A stretch of DNA of 64,000 bases from Oxyruncus cristatus (taxonomy: Eukaryota; Chordata; Aves; Passeriformes; Cotingidae): contig VXAY01002192.1 in assembly GCA_013399855.1 (NCBI GenBank), positions 992,001 to 1,056,000 on the forward strand. The letters run 5' to 3'. Each line of letters begins with the position of its first letter. Positions within the stretch are counted from its first letter, which is position 1. Shown in pieces: positions 60,801 to 64,000 of this stretch. A program made the translations under genes and the position numbers. The notes under the pieces are model-generated. The model made no database searches. It was given only the letters and a program-made list of their open reading frames with translations, and had not been told where the DNA came from.

Positions 60801-60912
60801 GGGATGTGATTGCACGTGGAACCTTTATGCACTGGCCCCTGTTGTTTGTATGGCAGGTGAATCTGGAAAAAAGGAGAGGAGGAAGAGGAAGAAAATGAAG
60901 AAAGAGACTTGA
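33711..60912 (+). CDS. MTDH-like: MTDH-like (metadherin / LYRIC / AEG-1 family) gene, 12 proposed coding exons, 5' end in gap
   Basis: Proposed coding exons are 33711-33851 (partial), 43844-43903, 45132-45222, 46627-46695, 48527-48742, 49662-49736, 51312-51410, 57921-58027, 58662-58781, 60260-60383, 60648-60731 and 60857-60912. All junctions use GT-AG and have compatible phases. About 410 codons are visible; with the missing N-terminus I expect somewhat under 500, compared with 582 in human MTDH. Family evidence is strongest in exons 4, 8, 9 and 12. MTDH is a lysine-rich, largely disordered protein of the ER, nuclear envelope, nucleus and cell junctions that binds the nuclease-domain protein SND1. 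Between the conserved blocks the protein is hard to align, so I infer a diverged paralogue and not the one-to-one MTDH orthologue. Exons 2, 5, 6 and 11 rest mainly on splice signals and phase. Expression is not shown here. Confidence 0.85.
34673..34776 (+). repeat. Direct duplication, copy A
   Basis: This segment, beginning GGTCTCATTTCTGATAAAGA, recurs about 471 bases downstream at 35,144-35,246 with about ten differences over 103 bases. Weaker similarity continues about 40 bases further (GGGGTTTATTATT against GGGGTTATTAGTT). Confidence 0.9.
35144..35246 (+). repeat. Direct duplication, copy B
   Basis: Second copy of the segment at 34,673-34,776, same orientation, beginning GGTCTCATTTCTGAGAAAGA. 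Shared words include GACAAACAAAATGAATTT, GTGAACAGAAA (TGAACAGAAA in both) and GCTATAAAATAAAT. The two may be a local tandem duplication with spacer, or two copies of an unrecognised dispersed repeat. Confidence 0.9.
36667..36987 (-). mobile_element. CR1 LINE 3' part (minus strand), interrupted by an LTR
   Basis: The plus strand shows the reverse complement of a CR1 3' end: CACAGAATCATAGAATGG, GAAGATCACGTAGTTTC, AGACCAGGTTGCTCAGAGCC, CTTCCAGGGATGGGGCATCC and TTCCCTTCAGGTACTGGAAG. CR1 similarity stops at about 36,987 and resumes at about 37,266. Confidence 0.95.
36988..37258 (-). mobile_element. Endogenous retrovirus LTR fragment inserted in a CR1 (minus strand)
   Basis: Read on the minus strand, the segment passes through TTGTTCTTATCTCAACCTGT, a CACTGCAGGGAGAGAGGGGG G-rich stretch and ends CCTAAACCACA. 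This order resembles the R-U5 end of common avian LTRs (CTGTTCTTATCTCAACC, then CCCACTG and a G-rich part, then TTAAACCACGACA) as I remember them. The terminal CA fits an LTR end. The 5' part of the LTR (U3) is not recognisable and no viral gene is present. About 130 bases of CR1 appear to be missing at the site, so a deletion accompanied or followed insertion. Confidence 0.6.
37266..37412 (-). mobile_element. CR1 LINE, continuation on the far side of the LTR
   Basis: The minus strand encodes AQKAKRVLGCIQS, then ILPLYSALVRPHLKYC, the conserved region of CR1 reverse transcriptase ORF2 that lies 5' of the tail segment at 36.7 kb. Orientation and order match a single CR1 copy split by the LTR. 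Confidence 0.9.
37742..37779. repeat. Imperfect 19-bp tandem duplication
   Basis: AAATGTAGTGACTTCTTAG is followed directly by AAATGTAGTGAACTTCTAA. It is a small slippage-type duplication in intron 1. Confidence 0.85.
37867..37903. repeat. 20-bp tandem duplication
   Basis: TTGCTTAACAGTACCAG occurs twice, separated by GGA, with no mismatch. It lies about 90 bases from another tandem duplication. Confidence 0.9.
43844..43903 (+). CDS. MTDH-like: MTDH-like exon 2 (20 codons)
   Basis: The segment lies between TTCTAG| and |GTACCA and reads VPVNGQVITSVDIREKKLLK in phase 0 on both sides. In MTDH the segment after exon 1 begins with a PKPNGRTVEV-type sequence; the shared P-x-NG-x-V pattern supports the placement. 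A pyrimidine-rich TTTTTTACTGTCCATGTTC tract precedes the acceptor. Length 60 is divisible by three, so skipping would not shift the frame. There is no independent confirmation beyond phase, splice signals and the weak motif match. Confidence 0.7.
44257..44425 (+). mobile_element. CR1 LINE 3' end
   Basis: GGTTGCCCAGAGAAGTTGTGG, CCCATCCCTGGAAGTGTCC, GGGGCTTTGAGCAACCTGGT, GATCTTTAAGGTCCCTTCC and the tail TGATTCTGTGATTCT follow the usual CR1 3'-end order on the plus strand. Confidence 0.95.
44661..44724 (+). repeat. (GT)n / (GTTTTT)n simple repeat
   Basis: A run of GT dinucleotides passes into about eight GTTTTT hexamers. It is likely length-polymorphic. Confidence 0.95.
45132..45222 (+). CDS. 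MTDH-like: MTDH-like exon 3 (30 codons plus 1 base), lysine-rich with SV40-type nuclear signal
   Basis: The acceptor CTGTAG| leads into PKKKRKTQCSDKEVPKDLL, then SVEKDKLQEEE, and the donor is G|GTAACA, leaving phase 1. MTDH has a lysine-rich segment (KKNEKSKKNKKKSKS type) followed by an acidic stretch at the same position, and its exon also ends by splitting a glycine codon. PKKKRKT matches the classical monopartite nuclear import consensus K-K/R-x-K/R. The acidic end leads into exon 4 as in the family. Confidence 0.85.
45223..46626 (+). other. Intron 3 of the MTDH-like gene
   Basis: Intron of about 1.4 kb with no recognised repeat or internal exon. Confidence 0.6.
46627..46695 (+). CDS. MTDH-like: MTDH-like exon 4 (23 codons), family signature
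   Basis: With the split glycine the exon reads GVWQTKISSREKRHLRKER, then LKQK. Human MTDH has EGAWETKISHREKRQQRKRDK, so W, TKIS, REKR and the following basic residues are retained. The acceptor is TTGTAG| and the donor is strong (AAAG|GTAAG). Both sides are phase 1 and length 69 is divisible by three. This is one of the most diagnostic exons for the family assignment, yet about half its residues differ from human MTDH, which is why I think of a paralogue. Confidence 0.92.
46696..48526 (+). other. Intron 4 of the MTDH-like gene
   Basis: Intron of about 1.8 kb, no recognised transposon. MTDH has additional serine/threonine-rich sequence between the REKR block and the next tryptophan block. I looked for an exon here encoding it and found none that I could defend, so this part may be lost or unrecognisable. 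Confidence 0.5.
48527..48742 (+). CDS. MTDH-like: MTDH-like exon 5 (72 codons), acceptor uncertain
   Basis: The frame reads PSRASLGNLAVEPAFDWNEK, then a glycine-rich GDTSGGGKGALFAK and ends RLEEDVFSNV before a strong donor (GTAG|GTGAGT), phase 1. The FDWNEK motif corresponds to GGWNEK of MTDH. Two acceptors keep phase, one before position 48,527 and one before 48,524, giving D or ED at the junction. A third lies before 48,539. All have a poor pyrimidine tract. The chosen form is 216 bases, so skipping preserves the frame. Confidence 0.65.
48743..49661 (+). other. Intron 5 of the MTDH-like gene
   Basis: Intron of about 0.9 kb, no recognised repeat. Confidence 0.55.
49662..49736 (+). CDS. MTDH-like: MTDH-like exon 6 (25 codons)
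   Basis: The acceptor TTTTAAATGCAG| leads into GTWDIADVKSCPVTFGTLSD, then LSRDL, and the donor is TTTAG|GTGAG. Both sides are phase 1, 75 bases. The WDIADV piece could correspond to a tryptophan motif of MTDH (AWSQDTGDAN or YQWDVSRN), but alignment is ambiguous. The call rests mostly on good splice sites, an open frame and matching phase. Confidence 0.62.
49737..51311 (+). other. Intron 6 of the MTDH-like gene
   Basis: Intron of about 1.6 kb. No transposon or further exon recognised; contains runs of A and T only. Confidence 0.55.
51312..51410 (+). CDS. MTDH-like: MTDH-like exon 7 (33 codons)
   Basis: The acceptor GCTGTATGCAG| leads into DNVKSKSSEDSPSRCCWHSS, then STFLPTEDAWQGQG, and the donor is CAGG|GTATGT. 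Both sides are phase 1, 99 bases. The end, PTEDAWQGQG, lines up with YIDDEWSGLNG that directly precedes the SND1-binding segment in MTDH (acidic pair, W, glycines). Two adjacent cysteines in a serine-rich segment are unusual for the family. Confidence 0.75.
51499..51551 (+). other. Possible frame-shifting cassette (poison) exon in intron 7
   Basis: Splice-like ends (GAAATCAG| and AGT|GTGAGT) enclose 53 bases open in the phase left by exon 7, reading GSTSHVAHSLVEEREKSS. Inclusion would make exon 8 be read as ATG ACC CTT CAG TGA, an immediate stop, so it would trigger decay of the message. There is no expression evidence, and splice-like pairs occur by chance. Confidence 0.25.
53425..53462. repeat. 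19-bp tandem duplication
   Basis: CAAAAGGCTTGAGTGTTGT is followed directly by CAAAAGGCTAAAGTGTTGT, with two differences. Confidence 0.9.
53630..54015 (+). mobile_element. Old, diverged CR1 LINE 3' fragment
   Basis: Recognisable CR1 words on the plus strand are GTATCTGGAGTGCTGTGCCC, GTCCAGCAGAGGCCATC, GTCTGGCAACAGAACAGTTT, CCCAGAAAGGTTACGGAGTC, TCCACCCTTGAAAATATTCA and CCAGAGGCCCCTTCCAACCT followed by AATTCTGAAATCCT. Frames are broken and divergence is high. Confidence 0.8.
56866..56905. repeat. T-rich low-complexity tract
   Basis: Runs of eight or nine T separated by AA or A over about 40 bases. Confidence 0.85.
57921..58027 (+). CDS. MTDH-like: MTDH-like exon 8 (36 codons), SND1-binding segment
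   Basis: The acceptor CTTTTAATAG| (phase 1) leads into DDPSVTDLDSDWKAPTEEWG, then NWTGDEEHQTGQEKEK, and the donor is AAG|GTAAGG in phase 0. Human MTDH has ADPNSDWNAPAEEWGNWVDEE. In human MTDH this segment inserts two tryptophans (W394 and W401) into pockets of SND1; both equivalents (SDW and EEW) and the third tryptophan (GNW) are present. It is the best-conserved stretch of the gene. The insertion VTDLD before SDW is a difference. Confidence 0.95.
58028..58661 (+). other. Intron 8 of the MTDH-like gene
   Basis: Intron of about 0.63 kb, no repeat recognised. It ends with GATGCTTTTAG. Confidence 0.7.
58662..58781 (+). CDS. MTDH-like: MTDH-like exon 9 (40 codons), basic nuclear-localisation region
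   Basis: The exon reads DLPKGKAGIHFCPSGPESKT, then QRKKKKMEVKEARGGSGLKH, phase 0 on both sides, with donor CAT|GTGAGT. In MTDH the same place has GALPTGKSKKKKKKKKKQGED: the LP-x-GK motif is followed by a lysine run that serves as one of its nuclear or nucleolar signals. Here a 12-residue insertion (AGIHFCPSGPES region) separates the two parts. Length 120 is divisible by three. Confidence 0.87.
58782..60259 (+). other. Intron 9 of the MTDH-like gene
   Basis: Intron of about 1.5 kb. It includes a 129-codon chance frame at 59.7-60.1 kb without recognised motifs. No transposon seen. Confidence 0.6.
60260..60383 (+). CDS. MTDH-like: MTDH-like exon 10 (41 codons plus 1 base)
   Basis: The acceptor AAACCCCAG| leads into QGLQTRMEEGSRDLISTNHS, then a serine-rich SDAVSLSFKKSLDVASNSSN N, and a strong donor ACG|GTAAGT in phase 1. 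MTDH has a serine/threonine/lysine-rich disordered stretch here (KAFSLKTISTSDPAEV type); the LSFKKSLDVA part is comparable in character and only weakly in sequence. Confidence 0.78.
60648..60731 (+). CDS. MTDH-like: MTDH-like exon 11, donor uncertain
   Basis: The acceptor CAAAACAG| (phase 1) leads into EGNVCMSESEPTKNIQSPPY, then DFGLPLKV. To reach the exon 12 frame that ends in KKET the donor must leave phase 1: GTAG|GTGGCC after 60,731 is the simplest GT site; a GC donor after 60,779 (ATCAG|GCAAAA) would also fit and add KSPSSG. A better-looking GT at 60,728 (AAA|GTAGGT) leaves phase 0 and gives another C-terminus. The last intron would be only about 77-125 bases. Confidence 0.62.
60857..60912 (+). 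CDS. MTDH-like: MTDH-like exon 12, C-terminal lysine-rich tail and stop
   Basis: A good pyrimidine tract (CCCCTGTTGTTTGTATGGCAG) precedes the exon. Read from phase 1 it gives GESGKKERRKRKKMKKET and TGA at 60,910. Human MTDH ends WESPKQIKKKKKARRET; the ES, the long basic run and the final ET are shared, which anchors the gene's 3' end and the reading frame. The basic run corresponds to the C-terminal nuclear localisation signal of MTDH. The other frame through the same bases gives VNLEKRRGGRGRK and a stop at 60,898-60,900 region, so frame choice depends on the exon 11 donor. Confidence 0.88.
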
Positions 60913-62125
60913 GGGAGTTGTCAGCTGCCAGAGTGACAACCTGATGGGGCAGGCATACTGATGAGCTGCAAGGATTCTGCTTTCTGAGATGCCACGCTGA
61001 GCCCAAAGCAAAGGGAGACTTCAGGAGACTCCCAGTGAGAGGAAGAGGAGAAGAGGAACAGTGAGCCAGAGAGCGTGAGTGTGTGAGAGAACCGAGAGAG
61101 TGAGCAGGCTGTGCAGAGGAGGTGGTTTTGAAACAGAGTGGCTGTTCATTGCAAACTGCTGCCCTTGGTCAAAAGGTGTTGAATGGGGTTTGACTGATTG
61201 CATTAAGTCCTTTCAGTTTTTCACTGTCATGTTATTTGTCAACTTGTAGTGTTATATGCCATTGTAGAAATAGTTGGGCTGTATCTGACTGTGATTGTAC
61301 TTTGGTCCCATGGAGGATCCACCAGCTAGTCTGGTCTCCTCTTGCATTTTGGCAGAGGTACTCATCGACAGGCTAGTAATGTACAGAAGGAAGCACTGTT
61401 CAGAGACAAGGGGAGAATAACATGGATCATTCTCAAACCTCAATATTTTTAAATCCTTGTTGGCTGCTATAGTCAGACCTTGCCTCATACCTTGCCATAT
61501 ACTTTATACACCACATCAGACTAGCTTGCTCCACAAGGGAACATTTCTAAAGGAGGTTTTAAACTTGTTTGGAAAGCTGGTCTAAACCCTTTTTTCTCCT
61601 TGGATTTCACAGTGGGATAAATTTTAAAGTCTGTATGTCCAAAGCATGTTGCATTTGTACTTATAGTAGACTGAGGTAACTTTTTAAAACATTTTTATTT
61701 ATCTGTTGTTTGGAAATTTTTATCATTCTGTTACTTGAATATTCTAATATAAACTAAATTTGTGAATGAAATTTTTAAAAATGTCAGTTTAGTATTTATT
61801 GATGAGTGTGTATTTCTCCTTGTCAGAGGGCTCGCAGTATGGAGGAGAGAATGTGTTACAGTTGAATACTGTAGTTTATAAACAATGCTGAGCTGACACC
61901 ACTAAAAGCAGAAGCCCTTTATCCCCTAGAGGAGCTGCAGCTTTGGTGGTAGCTGGGAGGATTTCTTCAGACTTCACCCATCCCAGAAGTGCTGCCTCGA
62001 AGGATGAGAGAGTGTTTGTCAAATCTCCATTTGCATTTGACTCTGTGCCTTTGGAGACGGTGTGGGAAGGTTACATTACTAATGCATGTTAATGTGTGCA
62101 CATTCGTAGGCTTTGATGCTGTGAA

Positions 62126-62150
62126 ACTCAGTGTCACTGGGACACTGAGT
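62126..62150. repeat. Perfect 10-bp stem, 5-base loop inverted repeat
   Basis: ACTCAGTGTC, loop ACTGG, then GACACTGAGT. In RNA it would form a stable stem-loop within the probable 3' UTR. It is not flanked by further pairing, so it is too short for a microRNA precursor by itself. Confidence 0.85.
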
Positions 62151-62969
62151 AACCAGGGATGTGGCTTTACACTGCCACGGCTGCACTCCTGTTTGCATCG
62201 CGGAGCCAGAGGAGAGCTCTGTGCTTCTGCCAGGGCAGCCACCCTGTCCCCGATCCAGGCTCGTCTGAGTTTTACCTGCAGCTCAACACTTTTTTACCTT
62301 GATGGCCTTCATCTGTTACACAGCTGTCAAAGCAGCCATACCCTCCAGAGAAGCAATTAACTGCAGCAATGTATCTGTGTTTAGACTTTAGCTACTATAT
62401 GGTAAAGGGCAGATCTCTTGTGCTGTGATTTTTGCGGTAGTTAGCTGTACAGTGTGCCCTGACATTTAGCACAGCAGGATTTTTTCAGAAAGGCAGAGGA
62501 GGGGTAATCTTAAGTGATACCATTAGCGGCCCACTGTTTAGAATCTGCACATCTTGGTGTTTGTGTCTCAGTGTAGGCAAAATATTGGCAGTGTATGAAT
62601 GGACTGACCAGACCAAAGGTCTTTTATCTGGAAAGTAACTGGTTTGGAGCAGATGCATAACAAGAAAATACATGGCCTCACTGGAGGAACAGGTACAGCA
62701 AGTTCAAGGATTTAGAAGATGTGCTAATGAGTATGTGGGTAATAAGCAAAGTTCTGCTATCTCTGCAGCCAATGGAAAACATTCATTGACCTCATTGGGG
62801 CCAGGATGTTGTCCATGGTCTCTGCTCAGCACTGAAGATAACCTCTACCATCCAAACCAAAAGAAATTTTTTCTGCTTTTTTTCCCTGTATCTGCTTGCA
62901 AACTCTTTGATGTCTTTGTAACTATGTTTTATTTCAATGTTTGAGTATTTCAAATGTCACTGTTTTTAT

Positions 62970-62975
62970 AATAAA
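62970..62975 (+). terminator. Polyadenylation signal AATAAA
   Basis: Canonical hexamer within TATAATAAAAAATG, followed about 55 bases later by a GT-rich stretch (GTATGTGTGTGAGTG and TGTGTTTTTGG) typical of the downstream cleavage element. It is the first AATAAA after the stop codon. Confidence 0.6.
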
Positions 62976-62990
62976 AAATGAAAAAATTTA

Positions 62991-63765
62991 TCCAAAGCCC
63001 AGCACTCTTGAGCAGTTTTATTTAATTTGTATGTGTGTGAGTGAGAGCATGTGTTTTTGGCTAAAACCATTTCATTTTCAAGCTTTTTCAAGGTACTATA
63101 AATGTTTTGTAAGAGATTCCCTTCATTTGAACCCTTTTATGTTTAGGAAATCCTCATGACATTCTTCTGTTGTTGGGATGAAAAAAGAATGAAGACTTGT
63201 AACACTGCCAAGTTGACTACGGTGCTGATGACAAGTAGCAGCAGATTATATTACCCAGTTTTTTTGTCAAATTGATCAGTACCTCTCTTACTGACATCAG
63301 TGCTATCTGGAGAGCTGCATTTTTCTTCTGGCTCTACAGTTTCACAGATGGGAAGCCATCACAGTAATACAGATGGGTTCAACAGTGCTGTTATAGCAGC
63401 ACATTATTTAATACCCTATTCTAATGTAGGCAAAGAAAATACACTCCTACAACTAAATACTCTTGATTGGAGGCTTTCCTAAATAACTGAAAAGCACTAT
63501 TCAGGGCAAATTGGGTGGCAATGTACAGCCTGTTTGTGTGATTCATCTGCTTTGTCAGCACTTTGGAAGGGTATTTTGGGTTGTGCTTGGTTGATATGGT
63601 ACTGCCAGGAGCCTTCCTGCACTACACCTCCTAGTGCTGCTGCTGCATGTGCTCCCAGGGATGAGAAAGTGTTCTAAAGTGAGAGAACTGAGTTTAAAAA
63701 AACAACCAAACCAAAACACAAAGTGCTCAGCAACTGCTGTCAACTTTTATTCTTTCTTTTCCCAG
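62991..63765. other. Sequence downstream of the MTDH-like gene
   Basis: No exon, RNA gene or repeat recognised. Confidence 0.5.
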
Positions 63766-63930
63766 TCCTCAGAGGCCAAAAGACCATCACCCAGCTTATC
63801 AAATGGCCTTCAGAGATGCTTTGAAAAGCAGACCTTTGAGTTCCTTATGAAACGCTCCTTCATCACCTCATGTTCAGGTTACTCCCTGGTTTCTGTGCTC
63901 TTAAAACATGTTTCCCCTTCTCTTCTGTGA
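63766..63930 (+). other. Unassigned possible exon
   Basis: A strong acceptor-like tract (TTTTATTCTTTCTTTTCCCAG) precedes an open stretch reading SSEAKRPSPSLSNGLQRCFE, then KQTFEFLMKRSFITSCSG and a stop at 63,928. A donor-like TTCAG|GTTACT lies inside at about 63,878. I do not recognise the peptide. It could be an exon of a neighbouring gene, an alternative 3' exon of the MTDH-like gene, or chance. Confidence 0.25.
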
Positions 63931-64000
63931 GGCTGTGCAGATTATAGTCTAGTAACCATAGTGGGGTTGTGCAGATTACCAGCCTGCTCTGCTGATTCTG
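63931..64000. other. End of window, nothing recognised
   Basis: Seventy bases without a recognisable feature. Confidence 0.5.

Larger units (their letters stand above)
60913..62990 (+). other. Probable 3' UTR of the MTDH-like gene
   Basis: From the stop codon to just past the first canonical polyadenylation signal, about 2.1 kb without AATAAA before it. Includes a perfect hairpin at 62,126-62,150. Shorter forms using variant signals are possible. No transposon is recognised. Confidence 0.55.

Noticed and set aside
60620..60898. Single-exon reading of exon 11 through to a stop without the last intron
   Set aside because: It gives a tail unlike MTDH, whereas splicing into the other frame gives the family's KK-ET end after a good pyrimidine tract. 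Kept only as a possible isoform.
62126..62150. Hairpin as a microRNA precursor
   Set aside because: Only ten base pairs with no extended pairing in the flanks; microRNA precursors need about 22 or more paired positions.
1..64000. Bacterial-type systems, CRISPR arrays, prophage or operons
   Set aside because: No regularly spaced direct repeats, no ribosome-binding sites with packed genes, and repeats and splice sites show a vertebrate genome.

Overview
The window looks like vertebrate, most likely avian, nuclear DNA. The evidence is several CR1 LINE 3' ends with the typical bird tail of repeated ATTCTATG octamers, an LTR fragment whose end resembles avian endogenous retrovirus LTRs, introns with GT-AG splice sites, and no bacterial-type gene packing. 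Almost all short open frames are chance frames in non-coding DNA.

Layout: positions 1 to about 33,000 are intergenic, AT-rich sequence with no exon I can support. They hold four or five CR1 fragments (about 7.8-8.3 kb, 11.7 kb, 17.0-17.5 kb, 19.5 kb, 21.5 kb), a few microsatellites and small tandem duplications, and an isolated CpG-rich block at about 30.1-30.7 kb. A second CpG island at about 32.9-33.95 kb is interrupted by 349 unsequenced bases (33,362-33,710).

From 33,711 to 60,912 on the plus strand I can piece together one multi-exon gene related to metadherin (MTDH, also called LYRIC, AEG-1). I place twelve coding exons, most of them in short open segments. The diagnostic parts are exon 4 (WQTKISSREKR, like WETKISHREKR of MTDH), exon 8 (SDWKAPTEEWGNW, nearly identical to the SND1-binding segment of MTDH), exon 9 (basic tract after a LPKGK segment) and exon 12 (lysine-rich tail ending in KKET-stop, like the RRET end of MTDH). 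Splice phases agree across all junctions I propose. The sequence is much more divergent from human MTDH than I would expect for the bird orthologue, so I read it as a second, fast-evolving MTDH-like paralogue. The start codon and the membrane segment expected in exon 1 lie in the gap.

Introns carry further CR1 pieces (36.7-37.4 kb with an LTR inserted inside it, 44.3 kb, 53.6-54.0 kb), a roughly 100-145 bp direct duplication in intron 1, a (GTTTTT)n repeat, and a possible poison exon near 51.5 kb. The 3' UTR probably runs to the AATAAA at 62,970. A further possible exon at 63,766 may belong to a downstream gene or be spurious.

If translated, the product should be a lysine-rich, mostly disordered protein anchored at the ER or nuclear membrane through its missing N-terminus and binding SND1 through exon 8. 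That function is inferred from the family.
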